From assembly GCA_045531205.1 (NCBI GenBank), contig JAZSDN010000050.1:1-64000 (forward strand): a stretch of 64,000 nt of DNA. The letters run 5' to 3'. A program made the translations under genes and the position numbers. The notes beneath the pieces are model-generated. The model was given only the letters and a program-made list of their open reading frames with translations, had not been told where the DNA came from and ran no database searches. The DNA comes from JAZNQL01 sp045531205 (GTDB lineage: Bacteria; Bacillota; Clostridia; UMGS1883; UMGS1540). This document shows positions 7,926 to 17,158 of the stretch, one piece after another; positions within the stretch are counted from its first letter, which is position 1, and every line of letters begins with the position of its first letter.

Positions 7926-8933
7926 TTAATCTTCTTTGGCAATTCCAAAATATTCGTAACAGCTTTTGGTTATTACTCTGCCTCTCGGTGTTCTGTTTAA
8001 AAATCCAAGCTGCATAAGATATGGTTCGTATACATCTTCTATAGTAGAAACGTCTTCTCCGATGGTTGCTGACAAGGTTTCTACACCGACAGGCCCTCCG
8101 TCAAAAAAGTCTATTATAGCCATTATCATACGTCTGTCTACCATATCAAGACCTTTTTTGTCAATTTCAAGCATAGAAAGACCTAAATCAGCTACCTCAC
8201 CTGTTATTACACCATTTGCTTTTATTTGTGCAAAATCTCTTAAACGTTTCAAAAGTCTGTTTGCTATTCTGGGTGTTCCTCTTGAACGCATTGCAATTTC
8301 TCTTGCTCCGTCTTCTGTGATTTGAAGCTTTAATATAGATGCTGAACGTGTAACAATTTGCATAAGTTCTTCAGGAGTATAAAGCTCAAGGCGTGAGATT
8401 ATACCAAATCTGTCTCTTAACGGAGCTGATAAAAGTCCTGCTCTTGTTGTTGCTCCAACCAAAGTAAATTTAGGTAAATCAAGCCTTACAGAACGTGCAC
8501 TTGGACCTTTCCCTATCATTATATCAAGCGCATAGTCTTCCATTGCAGGATAAAGAGTTTCTTCTGCTATTTTGCTGAGCCTATGAATTTCATCAATAAA
8601 CAAAACATCATGAGGTGCAAGATTTGTAAGTATTGCAGCCAAATCTCCTGCTTTTTCTATTGAAGGACCGCTTGTAATTCGTAAATTAACACCCATTTCA
8701 TTGGCAATAATTCCAGCTAAAGTTGTTTTACCAAGACCGGGAGGTCCGTACAGCAAGCAATGGTCCAAAGGTTCTTTACGCATTTTTGCCGCTTCTATAA
8801 ATATTTTAAGGTTGTCCTTTGTTTTTTGCTGACCTATATATTCGTTCATATAATGAGGACGTATTGCACTTTCGATATCGCGATCGTCATCAGTTTTCAT
8901 AGAAGAAATAAGTCTTTCGTCATCAAATACCAT
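7926..8933 (-). CDS. ruvB: Holliday junction helicase RuvB
   Basis: 335 residues, the usual length. AAA+ ATPase with Walker A GPPGLGKTTL, Walker B LFIDEIHRL and a C-terminal winged helix (about 260-330). As a hexamer it drives branch migration with RuvA. The ATG lies five bases after the ruvA stop, and its ribosome-binding site (GAGGTG) is inside the end of ruvA, so the two are co-translated. Confidence 0.97.
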   Translation of the reverse strand: MVFDDERLISSMKTDDDRDIESAIRPHYMNEYIGQQKTKDNLKIFIEAAKMRKEPLDHCLLYGPPGLGKTTLAGIIANEMGVNLRITSGPSIEKAGDLAAILTNLAPHDVLFIDEIHRLSKIAEETLYPAMEDYALDIMIGKGPSARSVRLDLPKFTLVGATTRAGLLSAPLRDRFGIISRLELYTPEELMQIVTRSASILKLQITEDGAREIAMRSRGTPRIANRLLKRLRDFAQIKANGVITGEVADLGLSMLEIDKKGLDMVDRRMIMAIIDFFDGGPVGVETLSATIGEDVSTIEDVYEPYLMQLGFLNRTPRGRVITKSCYEYFGIAKED

Positions 8934-8938
8934 TTAAC

Positions 8939-9523
8939 TCACCTCGCTAAATTTTTAAGAGCTGCCATAATTGAATCTTCAAGAGTAAGATTTTCAGGCA
9001 CTGTCTGCATAGCATGTCTTGCTTCCTGTGCGGAATATCCTAACGAAACCAAAGCATTTACTGCTTCTGCAAAATTATCGGAATGAATAAAGGTTTCTGT
9101 TCCAAAAGCTGTTTCTTTTATTTCTTCGTCGCTGAGTTTTCCTTTTAACTCCAGAATAATTCTTTGTGCTATCTTTGCACCTACGCCGGGAGCTTTTGTT
9201 ATAGATTTTGTATCGTTTGATATTATAGCCAAAATAAGATCTTTCGGGGACAATGCAGAAAGGATTGCAAGCGCTGCTTTCGGCCCTACCCCACTTACAG
9301 AAATTAGATTTTCAAAAAGTCCCAGTTCTTCGGTTGTTAAAAAACCGAAGATGTCCATTATATCTTCACGAATATACATATATGTATAAAATGTAACAAA
9401 ATCAGAATTTACTGTAGCAAGATTTGATGCAGAAGTGTAAACCTTATACCCTACCCCACCTACATCAATAACTATAAAGTTTTCTCCTTTTAAGGCAGGA
9501 GTGCCTTTTAAATAATAGAACAT
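8939..9523 (-). CDS. ruvA: Holliday junction DNA-binding protein RuvA
   Basis: 194 residues. OB-fold N-terminal domain, tandem helix-hairpin-helix motifs (VSGVGPKAAL and APGVGAKIAQRI) and a C-terminal domain that contacts RuvB (NALVSLGYSAQEA). It tetramerises on four-way junctions. The start is at 9523, where the ATG shares a base with the ruvC stop (TAATG); the longer frame to 9571 only runs into ruvC. Confidence 0.96.
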   Translation of the reverse strand: MFYYLKGTPALKGENFIVIDVGGVGYKVYTSASNLATVNSDFVTFYTYMYIREDIMDIFGFLTTEELGLFENLISVSGVGPKAALAILSALSPKDLILAIISNDTKSITKAPGVGAKIAQRIILELKGKLSDEEIKETAFGTETFIHSDNFAEAVNALVSLGYSAQEARHAMQTVPENLTLEDSIMAALKNLAR

Positions 9524-10017
9524 TATTTTGCTCCCATCATATAATTTAACTTTGATGAATGTGCGTGGCAAATTGCAGCTGCAAGTGCATCGGCAACGTC
9601 GTCAGGCTTTGGTACTGCCTGCAGATTCAAAAAAGTTTTAACCATTTGCTGTATCTGATATTTATCTGCTCTGCCGTATCCCGTCAAGGCTTGTTTTATT
9701 TGAAGCGGTGTGTATTCAAAAATAGGAACACCGGCATTTTGTGCAGCAAGAAGAATAACTCCTCTTGCGTGTCCTACAGCTATTGCTGTTTTTACATTGG
9801 TATTAAAAAAAAGTTCTTCAACCGACATAGCGTCAGGATTATATTTTGTTATAAGTCTTTGAGTCTGATCGTAAAGACATTTTAACCTTTCAGGAAAAGG
9901 AGTCCCTGCGCAAGTTGTTATAGCACCGTAATCCAAAGCTTTAAATGAATTATTATTATATTCTATTACCCCAAAACCCTCTATTGCAAAGCCAGGGTCT
10001 ACGCCAAGAATTCTCAA
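9523..10017 (-). CDS. ruvC: Holliday junction resolvase RuvC
   Basis: 164 residues. RNase H-like nuclease that cuts four-way junctions; the acidic residues are seen in ILGVDPG (D7), VEEL and the C-terminal DVADALAAA. The start codon is TTG with AAGGAG seven bases upstream. It is the first ruv gene here, followed without gaps by ruvA and ruvB, and is preceded by a tiny membrane-peptide gene 16 nt upstream. No LexA box was seen near the operon. Confidence 0.96.
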   Translation of the reverse strand: MRILGVDPGFAIEGFGVIEYNNNSFKALDYGAITTCAGTPFPERLKCLYDQTQRLITKYNPDAMSVEELFFNTNVKTAIAVGHARGVILLAAQNAGVPIFEYTPLQIKQALTGYGRADKYQIQQMVKTFLNLQAVPKPDDVADALAAAICHAHSSKLNYMMGAK

Positions 10018-10033
10018 GAGAAAACTCCTTCCT

Positions 10034-10120
10034 TCATTCTTTATTATTAGATATAAATATAGCTACAGGAACTATTATTGCAATAGCTATTGCAAACCAT
10101 GTGGCAAAGTTCATAAACAT
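10034..10120 (-). CDS. 28-residue hydrophobic membrane peptide
   Basis: A short open frame not covered by normal gene callers. It reads MFMNFATWFAIAIA, continues with a run of I, V and A, and ends ISNNKE before TGA. It is one transmembrane helix with a charged tail. AAAGGA lies eight bases before the ATG, and the gene fits exactly between the EamA gene (18 nt) and ruvC (16 nt) on the same strand, so it is probably translated. No family was recognised. It could act with the half-size EamA transporter just upstream. Confidence 0.55.
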   Translation of the reverse strand: MFMNFATWFAIAIAIIVPVAIFISNNKE

Positions 10121-10138
10121 AAAATCAATCCTTTGTAA

Positions 10139-10552
10139 TTATAAAACCATAACAAGAGTCCCTAATGTAATAAAAATACAACCAATGAGTGATTTTGTTG
10201 TAAACTGCTCATGCAAGAAGACAAATGCCAATACTAGAGTTATTACAACGCTCAACTTATCTACCGGAACAACTTTGGACGCTTCTCCAACTTGTAACGC
10301 TTTATAATAACAAAGCCATGAAGCTCCTGTTGCAAGACCAGACAAAATTAAAAAGACCCAACTTTTTGTATTGATTTCTGTTATAGTTTTTTGTGTGTTA
10401 GTTAGAAATACCATGCCCCACGCCATAATAACTACAACTACAGTACGTATTGCTGTAGCAAGATTTGAATTTACTCCATCTATACCTATTTTTGCAAGAA
10501 TAGACGTAAGTGCTGCAAATACAGCAGATAAAAGTGCCAATATAAACCACAT
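10139..10552 (-). CDS. Half-size EamA/DMT-family membrane transporter
   Basis: 137 residues with four to five transmembrane helices, covering a single EamA repeat; typical family members of about 300 residues carry two. Single-repeat members exist and work as dimers, so this need not be a truncation. The sequence WLCYYKALQVGEASKVVPVDKLSVV is typical (only part quoted is needed: KALQVGEAS). Substrate unknown. A candidate promoter (TATAAT at 10594-10589) lies upstream. It is the first gene of a same-strand run into the 28-residue peptide and ruvCAB. Confidence 0.75.
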   Translation of the reverse strand: MWFILALLSAVFAALTSILAKIGIDGVNSNLATAIRTVVVVIMAWGMVFLTNTQKTITEINTKSWVFLILSGLATGASWLCYYKALQVGEASKVVPVDKLSVVITLVLAFVFLHEQFTTKSLIGCIFITLGTLVMVL

Positions 10553-10686
10553 AATAAACCAAGTCCCTTTTAATTAGTCGAGTCAGATATTATACATAAA
10601 TTTTATCATATTTCGAAGATTTTTGCAATATAAATATTCCTTAAAACAATATTTATATTTTTAAATTTTCTTTATTTTGGTATATT

Positions 10687-10749
10687 TATTCATTTTTGTG
10701 AATATTTTTTCAAAAAGGTGTTGCAAAAGGAAAAATGTTGTAGTATAAT
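10687..10749 (+). promoter_or_regulatory. argGH promoter with possible ArgR-type palindrome
   Basis: TTGCAA (10721-10726) and TATAAT (10744-10749) are 17 nt apart. Just upstream an 18-base palindrome, TATTCATTTTTGTGAATA (10687-10704), has the TGAAT/ATTCA half-sites of arginine boxes but in the opposite orientation to the usual form, so ArgR control is only suggested. Confidence 0.5.
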
Positions 10750-10780
10750 ATATAGGAAAAATTTTTAGGAGGTCATTATT

Positions 10781-11998
10781 ATGGCAAAAGAAAAAATAGT
10801 TTTAGCATACTCTGGCGGACTTGATACATCAATTATCATTCCCTGGCTCCACGAACATTACGATTGTGAAGTAATTTGTGTTTGTGGTGATGTTGGACAA
10901 GGTAAAGAAACAGACGGTCTTGAAGAACGTGCTCTTAAAGCAGGTGCTTCAAAGCTTTACATAGAAGATTTGCGTGATGAATACATCCGTGACTTTATCT
11001 ACCCCACTTTAAAAGCAGGTGCTGTATACGAAGGCAAATATCTCCTTGGTACATCTCACGCACGTCCTATCATTGCAAAGAGACTTGTTGAAATTGCAAA
11101 GGCTGAAGGCGCAACTGCAATCTGCCACGGCGCAACAGGTAAAGGTAACGATCAGGTTAGATTTGAGCTTACAATTAAAGCTTTAGCACCCGAAATGAAA
11201 ATAATTGCTCCCTGGCGTACATGGGAACTTAAATCACGTGAAGAAGAAATTGATTATGCAATTGCTCACAATATTGAAGTTCCTGTAACAAAAGAAGATA
11301 TGTATTCACGCGACAGAAACATCTGGCATATCAGCCACGAAGGCATGGACCTTGAAGATCCTGAAAATATGCCCCAGTACGATTCACTTCTTAAGCTTTC
11401 AAATCCCGTTGATAAAACTCCTGATGATAAGAAGTTTATCACAATTGATTTTGAAAAGGGTGTTCCCGTAAGCATCGACGGCAAAAAAATGGAACCCATC
11501 GAACTTGTTGAAACTCTTAATAAAATCGGTGGTGAATACGGCATAGGTATAGCTGATATTGTAGAAGACCGTCTTGTTGGAATGAAATCCCGTGGTGTAT
11601 ACGAAACTCCCGGTGGTACAATTCTTTATTACGCTCACAACGAACTTGAATACCTTTGTCTTGACAGACAGACTCAGGAATTCAAGCGTCACGTTGGCAT
11701 AAAGTTCTCGGAACTTGTTTACGACGGACTTTGGTTTACACCTTTGCGTGAAGCTCTTTCTGCATTTGTTGATTCTACACAGGAAACTGTAACAGGTTCA
11801 GTAAAACTTATGCTTTATAAAGGTAATATTTATTCAGCAGGTGCTAAATCCGATTACTCACTTTACAACGAAAATATCGCAAGCTTTGGCGACAGTAAAG
11901 AACTTTACAGCCATAAAGATTCAGAAGGATTTATAAACCTTTTTGGCTTACCGCTTAAAGTTCGTGCTCTTATGAACAAAAATAACGAGGAGAAATAA
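10781..11998 (+). CDS. argG: Argininosuccinate synthase
   Basis: 405 residues, full length. It joins citrulline and aspartate with ATP to give argininosuccinate, the penultimate step of arginine synthesis. The N-terminal PP-loop AYSGGLDTSI (residues 9-18) and the conserved GKGNDQVRFE and YETPGG motifs are present. AGGAGG precedes the ATG. It is followed by argH after three bases. Codons use C-ending forms (CTT, GGC, AAC) somewhat more than the neighbours, as expected for a well-expressed gene. Confidence 0.98.
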   Translation: MAKEKIVLAYSGGLDTSIIIPWLHEHYDCEVICVCGDVGQGKETDGLEERALKAGASKLYIEDLRDEYIRDFIYPTLKAGAVYEGKYLLGTSHARPIIAKRLVEIAKAEGATAICHGATGKGNDQVRFELTIKALAPEMKIIAPWRTWELKSREEEIDYAIAHNIEVPVTKEDMYSRDRNIWHISHEGMDLEDPENMPQYDSLLKLSNPVDKTPDDKKFITIDFEKGVPVSIDGKKMEPIELVETLNKIGGEYGIGIADIVEDRLVGMKSRGVYETPGGTILYYAHNELEYLCLDRQTQEFKRHVGIKFSELVYDGLWFTPLREALSAFVDSTQETVTGSVKLMLYKGNIYSAGAKSDYSLYNENIASFGDSKELYSHKDSEGFINLFGLPLKVRALMNKNNEEK

Positions 11999-12001
11999 TT
12001 C

Positions 12002-13387
12002 ATGAAATTATGGAGCGGAAGATTTGAAAAAAACACCGACAAAGCGGTTGATGATTTTAACTCTTCAATAAAATTTGACAGCCGTATGTACCGCGAAGAT
12101 ATACACGGCAGTATGGCTCACGCAAAAATGCTTGGCAAACAAAATATAATTTCGCAGAGCGAAGCTGACCTTATAGTTAAAACTCTTGGCGAAATTCTTG
12201 AAGATATCGAATGCGGTAAGCTTGAAATTTCGGCTACCGCAGAAGATATTCATATGTTTATCGAAACTGTACTTACCGAAAGAATCGGTGATGCTGGAAA
12301 ACGCCTTCATACAGGAAGAAGCCGTAACGACCAGGTTGCTCTTGATATAAGAATGTATCTTATGAATCAGGAAACCGAAATAGCTGCACTTATAAAAGAA
12401 TTAGTGCAAACTCTGCTTTCAAAGGCACGTGAGAATACCAAAACTTTTATGCCCGGTTATACTCATATGCAAAAGGCGCAGCCTATAACTTTAGCACACC
12501 ATTTTCTTGCTTATTCGCAAATGTTTGTGCGAGATATATCACGCCTTGAAGATGCGAAAAAACGTACAAATGTTATGCCTTTGGGGTCAGGTGCTTTAGC
12601 CGGCACAACTTATCCTCTTGACCGAGAATTTGTTGCAAATGAGCTTGGTTTTTCAGAGATTACATTAAATTCTATAGACGGAGTAAGCGACAGAGATTTT
12701 GTAATAGAGCTTGCCTCTGCCCTCTCTCTTGTAATGATGCATCTTTCACGTTTTTGCGAAGAGCTTATTTTGTGGAACACAAACGAGTTTTCTTTTGTTG
12801 AAATGGACGATGCATATTCAACAGGAAGCAGTATAATGCCACAAAAGAAAAATCCTGATGTTGCAGAGCTGATAAGAGGAAAAAGCGGTAGAGTTTTCGG
12901 TGATCTTATAGGTCTTTTAAGTATGATGAAGGGTCTTCCTTTAGCATATAACAAAGATATGCAGGAAGATAAAGAAGCTATTTTTGATTCTATTGACACA
13001 GTAAAGCTTTGCTTGCCTGTATTTACTAAAATGATAGACACAATGAAGGTAAATCAAGAAAATATGCGAAAAGGTGCAGCGGGAGGATTTACAAATGCAA
13101 CTGATGCTGCAGATTATCTTGTTAAAAAAGGTGTTCCCTTCCGCCAGGCTCACGAAATAGTAGGAAAACTTGTTTTATATTCAATAAAAAATAATAAATC
13201 ACTTGAAGAACTTTCTTTAACAGAATATCAAGAGATTTACGAAGGTTTTTCCGACGATATATACGATGCAATAAGCATAGAAACTTGTGTTGAAAAACGT
13301 ACTATTCCCGGTTCTCCGGCAGAAAAAACGGTACTGCTTGCAATAAACAGTACCGAAGAAAAACTAAATAGTTTCAATATTATTTAA
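12002..13387 (+). CDS. argH: Argininosuccinate lyase
   Basis: 461 residues. Member of the fumarase/aspartase superfamily; splits argininosuccinate to arginine and fumarate. The signature GSSIMPQKKNPD is present with its catalytic serine, and HTGRSRNDQVALD and TAEDIHM (motif of the substrate site) are intact. It follows argG in one operon, with GAGGAG at the end of argG as ribosome-binding site. The last 24 bases overlap the end of the convergent TPR gene. Confidence 0.98.
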   Translation: MKLWSGRFEKNTDKAVDDFNSSIKFDSRMYREDIHGSMAHAKMLGKQNIISQSEADLIVKTLGEILEDIECGKLEISATAEDIHMFIETVLTERIGDAGKRLHTGRSRNDQVALDIRMYLMNQETEIAALIKELVQTLLSKARENTKTFMPGYTHMQKAQPITLAHHFLAYSQMFVRDISRLEDAKKRTNVMPLGSGALAGTTYPLDREFVANELGFSEITLNSIDGVSDRDFVIELASALSLVMMHLSRFCEELILWNTNEFSFVEMDDAYSTGSSIMPQKKNPDVAELIRGKSGRVFGDLIGLLSMMKGLPLAYNKDMQEDKEAIFDSIDTVKLCLPVFTKMIDTMKVNQENMRKGAAGGFTNATDAADYLVKKGVPFRQAHEIVGKLVLYSIKNNKSLEELSLTEYQEIYEGFSDDIYDAISIETCVEKRTIPGSPAEKTVLLAINSTEEKLNSFNII

Positions 13388-14173
13388 TTCTTCAAGCGCT
13401 GCTTTAGTAATATAAGGCAGCGTTTTCTTTTGTGAAACTCTTTTAAGCGTAGCTTTTGCCTCTTTTTCTTTTCCTATTTTAAAAAGTGTTTTGCCTATGT
13501 ATAATTCATTAAGATATACGCTGTGTTTATTTGTAAAACCGATTTTTTTTGCATCGTCAAACATTGATTTTGCAGTTTTATATTCTCCTTCCGAAAAAGC
13601 AACCATACCTTTTGTTAATAGAAAATTCTCTTCTGGTAAATACTTTTTCGCTTTTTTCATATACTTTTCAGCAATTTTAAGAGAATTTGCAGCATTATCA
13701 CTGTCGTCAAGTTCTGCATAAAACATAGCCAGATTATTGTAATAAATTGCCCACGATATCTTGTCTGTCGCTTTAATGTTTGCTTTTTTTGTGACAACAA
13801 TGGCTTTTGCAGGTTTTTCTATTGCTTCATATCCCAAAGCAAGATTAAGTCTTAGTGATGTTAAAAATCTTTTTGTCTTTGTTTTTGAAATAAGTGCTTC
13901 GGATTCCGCAATAAATTTTTCGGCATTACATTCCTTATAAAGAATTTCTAAAAGTGCCTCTATTTTTTTGTTTTCCTTTCCGTTTCTTATAAAAGTAAAT
14001 ATTGCTACAAAAACAGAAACCAGAAAAAGTGCTCCTGCAAAAGGAATTCTGTACGCTGCCGGTGACGAAAACATTATTATTAATATTGCTATCAAACTAA
14101 CCAGTATTAACACAACAGTTGATACTGTTCTTAAAATATTGTTAACACTTTCGCGGTCTATTGCAATTCTCAC
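13364..14173 (-). CDS. Membrane-anchored TPR-repeat protein
   Basis: 269 residues. Two transmembrane helices (about 12-35 and 42-63) are followed by a cytoplasmic helical region (66-265) with tetratricopeptide repeats, for example NNLAMFYAELDDSDNAANSL and ALGYEAIEKPAKAI. Such proteins scaffold complexes; no specific function can be given. Its ATG overlaps the stop of the mannitol-1-P dehydrogenase-like gene by four bases (ATGA), so the two are coupled. Its 3' end overlaps argH on the other strand. Confidence 0.7.
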   Translation of the reverse strand: MRIAIDRESVNNILRTVSTVVLILVSLIAILIIMFSSPAAYRIPFAGALFLVSVFVAIFTFIRNGKENKKIEALLEILYKECNAEKFIAESEALISKTKTKRFLTSLRLNLALGYEAIEKPAKAIVVTKKANIKATDKISWAIYYNNLAMFYAELDDSDNAANSLKIAEKYMKKAKKYLPEENFLLTKGMVAFSEGEYKTAKSMFDDAKKIGFTNKHSVYLNELYIGKTLFKIGKEKEAKATLKRVSQKKTLPYITKAALEELNNIETI

Positions 14174-15315
14174 TTCAGTTCCTCCAAAACAGACTTAATA
14201 TCATTGCTGCCAAGCAATTCTTTTGCTTTTAAAATGCTATCGTAATTTGAAAGCTGACTGATTGTTTTTAAGATGTCTTCTGATGACATTTCGTTTACAG
14301 TTTCGTCGTGCTTAAATAAAAGTGCAGCTGCAATACCTGCTTCAATGAAGGTTGTATCAACATTTTGTTCTTTGCACATATTGTAAGCACCAATAAGTCT
14401 GTCAGAAGGTGAAAGCTTACGTTTTAAGTCATTGCCAACTCTCTTAACTGTATCGCCAAGCTGACGGTTACCAAAACGGCTTATTAAATCATTTACATGG
14501 TCGAAAAGCTCAGAAACATCTGTATTATGACGTTTTGCTAAAGCAATAGCAGACTCAGTCATTGCACGGATAACAATAAGTTCGATATACGGATTTTCTA
14601 TAGCTTCCCATATATATTCATATCCACAAAGATTTCCAAGATATGCGGTTATTGCGTGTCCCATATTATGAATATAGAGCTTTCTTTCTATATAAAATTC
14701 AAATGGTGTAAAGAGAATAGCATTTTTAATTTCAGGAATTTCTCCCTTGAAAGCAGCTTTGTCAAGAGGTAACTTATCAAAGGCTTCAACACATACTCTT
14801 AAGGGATTATCGCCCTGCATCTCGGGTGTTTGAACAGGAACCATTCTGCCTATAGAAGCTTCTACAAAACCAACATTTTCAAGAACTGATACATCATCAA
14901 GATACTGTGATATAAGCTCTTTTAAAATTTTATCTGCACCTATTAAGTTTTCGCAGATAATTATATTAAGAGGTCTGTTACCTTCTGAAAAACGCAATTT
15001 TATACCTTCGGCTAAAGGTTTTGCGATGAATTTTAAAATATTTACGCCTACAGCAGTTGCCATAATATCAGTATCAGCAATTGCTCTTGCTACAGCATTT
15101 ATATCTTTTCCGTCAATACAGGAAACGTTTTTTACCATAGTTTCTTTTGCGCCCTGTTTATAAAGAATGTTTACAGGGTATTCGCCAGCTTCATTTATTG
15201 CATTTATAACTTCGTCTTTAACATCAACAAATGCAACATCATAACCAGATTCATAAAAAAGCTGTCCTATAAATCCTCTTCCAATATTTCCTGCTCCGTA
15301 CATTATTGCTTTCAT
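14170..15315 (-). CDS. Mannitol-1-phosphate 5-dehydrogenase-like protein
   Basis: 381 residues, normal for the family. An N-terminal Rossmann fold (MYGAGNIGRGFIGQLF, 5-20) binds NAD; the C-terminal all-helical domain has the K-x5-N-x2-H-type motif (KLYIHNMGHAITAYLG). The reaction would be mannitol-1-P to fructose-6-P. No mannitol PTS or regulator is nearby; the gene is instead sandwiched between RNase J and a TPR protein, so a related polyol- or uronate-phosphate substrate is possible. It is translationally coupled to the TPR gene. Confidence 0.8.
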   Translation of the reverse strand: MKAIMYGAGNIGRGFIGQLFYESGYDVAFVDVKDEVINAINEAGEYPVNILYKQGAKETMVKNVSCIDGKDINAVARAIADTDIMATAVGVNILKFIAKPLAEGIKLRFSEGNRPLNIIICENLIGADKILKELISQYLDDVSVLENVGFVEASIGRMVPVQTPEMQGDNPLRVCVEAFDKLPLDKAAFKGEIPEIKNAILFTPFEFYIERKLYIHNMGHAITAYLGNLCGYEYIWEAIENPYIELIVIRAMTESAIALAKRHNTDVSELFDHVNDLISRFGNRQLGDTVKRVGNDLKRKLSPSDRLIGAYNMCKEQNVDTTFIEAGIAAALLFKHDETVNEMSSEDILKTISQLSNYDSILKAKELLGSNDIKSVLEELK

Positions 15316-15332
15316 CTTGTAATCTCATCCTT

Positions 15333-16994
15333 TCAAACTTCATTTATAACGGGAAGTATCATTGGTTTACGTTTTGTCTTATCGTATATAAAATCGGTAA
15401 GAGCATTTCGTATATATGTTTTCTTTATATTCCAGTCACCCTTTGCTTTAGGCGACAAGATTGTGTTTTCTGCGACCTCTCTTACTTCGCTCATAAGGTC
15501 TTCAGATTCCCTGACATACACAAATCCTCTTGAAATAACGTCAGGTCCTGAAATAATTTCGCCTGTTTCGGCAGACAGAGTAGTTACAACTATTATAATA
15601 CCATCTTCACTTAAATGCTTTCTGTCACGAAGAACAATGTTTCCTACATCCCCTACTCCATACCCGTCAACCAAAACTTTGCCGGCGGTGACATTCTGTC
15701 CCATAGATGTTCCTCTTTCGTTAAGCTCCAGCACATCTCCCAAAGACAAAATGAATATATTTTTCTTTTTTACTCCCATAAGCTCGCCAAGTTCGGCGTG
15801 TCGTACCAAATGACGATGTTCTCCGTGTACAGGAATAAAATATTTAGGCTTTACAAGTCCAAGCATAAGCTTTAATTCTTCGCTTCTGGCATGGCCTGAA
15901 ACGTGTACTTCTGCCAAAGATTCATAAATAACCTCTGCGCCCTTTTTAAACAATTCATTAATAAGATTAAACACGGCTTTTTCGTTTCCGGGGATAGGAT
16001 TTGCTGAAATTATAATAAGGTCTCCTGATACAATTTCAACGTTTTTATGCCCGGAATATGCCATTCGGCTTAAAGCACTCATAGGCTCTCCCTGACTGCC
16101 TGTTGTTATAATGACTAACCTTGAAGGATTATGCTGATTGATTTCTTCTAACGGTATTAATGTTCCTTTAGGTATTTTCATATAACCAAGCTCGGAAGCA
16201 ACTTCAATCACATTTTCCATGCTTCTTCCTGAAAGAGCAACTTTTCTGTTATATTTAACTGCTGAATTTATAATCTGCTGTATTCTGTGAATGTTAGAAG
16301 AAAATGACGCAACAATTATTCTTTGCTTTGAGCCTGCAAAAATATCATCAAATCTTTCTCCTACACTTCTTTCCGACATGGTATAACCCGCGCGTTCAAC
16401 ATTTGTACTGTCAGAAAGCAATGCTAAAACGCCGGCATTTCCAAGTTCCCCGAATCTTGTAAGATTTATCATTTCGCCTTCAATAGGTGTAGTATCAATT
16501 TTAAAGTCACCTGTGTGTACAATAACACCTGCAGGTGTAGTAACCGCCATACCTACAGAATCAACAATACTGTGATTAACTCTTATAAATTCAATTTTAA
16601 AATTCTTGCCAAGCTTAATTTTTTGTCCGGCATTAACTGTACAAAGCTTGCATTCTGAAAGCATACCATGTTCTTTGAGTTTGTACTCAACAAGGCCTAA
16701 TGTAAGCTTTGTTCCGTAAATAGGAACATTTATATCCCTTAATACATAAGGAAGCGCTCCTATATGATCCTCGTGTCCGTGAGTAAGTAATATACCCTTT
16801 ATTTTTTCCTTGTTTTTTGTAAGATATGTTATATCCGGAATAACAAGGTCAATACCAAGCATATCCTCATCAGGAAAAGCAAGCCCGCAATCAATAACTA
16901 TAATTTCGTCTGAATACTCAATTACAGTCATATTTTTTCCTATCTCGTCAAGCCCGCCAAGAGGAATAATCTTCACTTTTTCAATTTTTGACAC
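15333..16994 (-). CDS. rnj: Ribonuclease J
   Basis: 553 residues, nearly the length of Bacillus RNase J1 (555). Metallo-beta-lactamase fold with the zinc motif THGHEDHIGALPY (71-83), a beta-CASP domain (GRSMEN, TGSQGEPMSALSRM, HVSGHA) and a C-terminal domain. It is an endo- and 5'-exonuclease in mRNA decay and rRNA maturation. GGAGG precedes the ATG. The gene lies 17 bases upstream of the mannitol-1-P dehydrogenase-like gene on the same strand. J1 and J2 cannot be told apart here. Confidence 0.95.
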   Translation of the reverse strand: MSKIEKVKIIPLGGLDEIGKNMTVIEYSDEIIVIDCGLAFPDEDMLGIDLVIPDITYLTKNKEKIKGILLTHGHEDHIGALPYVLRDINVPIYGTKLTLGLVEYKLKEHGMLSECKLCTVNAGQKIKLGKNFKIEFIRVNHSIVDSVGMAVTTPAGVIVHTGDFKIDTTPIEGEMINLTRFGELGNAGVLALLSDSTNVERAGYTMSERSVGERFDDIFAGSKQRIIVASFSSNIHRIQQIINSAVKYNRKVALSGRSMENVIEVASELGYMKIPKGTLIPLEEINQHNPSRLVIITTGSQGEPMSALSRMAYSGHKNVEIVSGDLIIISANPIPGNEKAVFNLINELFKKGAEVIYESLAEVHVSGHARSEELKLMLGLVKPKYFIPVHGEHRHLVRHAELGELMGVKKKNIFILSLGDVLELNERGTSMGQNVTAGKVLVDGYGVGDVGNIVLRDRKHLSEDGIIIVVTTLSAETGEIISGPDVISRGFVYVRESEDLMSEVREVAENTILSPKAKGDWNIKKTYIRNALTDFIYDKTKRKPMILPVINEV

Positions 16995-17109
16995 AATTTA
17001 ACCTCCATAAAAATTTTCCGCTCAAAATCAATCTTGCATATTATATCACAAAAAAATAGTCAAGTCAATTCTTTTTAAATATTATATCCAATTTATGGAA
17101 AATATGTAC

Positions 17110-17144
17110 AAAAAGTTCCGATAAAAAATTATCGGAACTTTTTT
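17110..17144 (-). terminator. Intrinsic terminator after the SASP gene
   Basis: AAAAAGTTCCGAT and its complement enclose an eight-base loop; on the minus strand the stem is followed by a T-run. It closes the monocistronic SASP transcript before RNase J. Confidence 0.85.
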
Positions 17145-17158
17145 AGGCTATTTTATAT

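Noticed and set aside
10139..10552. The half-size EamA gene as a pseudogene
   Set aside because: It has a start, a ribosome-binding context and complete single-repeat architecture seen in functional small members; no second-half remnant is present downstream.
12610..13041. 143-residue minus-strand frame within argH
   Set aside because: argH has a complete family sequence through this stretch, so the frame is a shadow.
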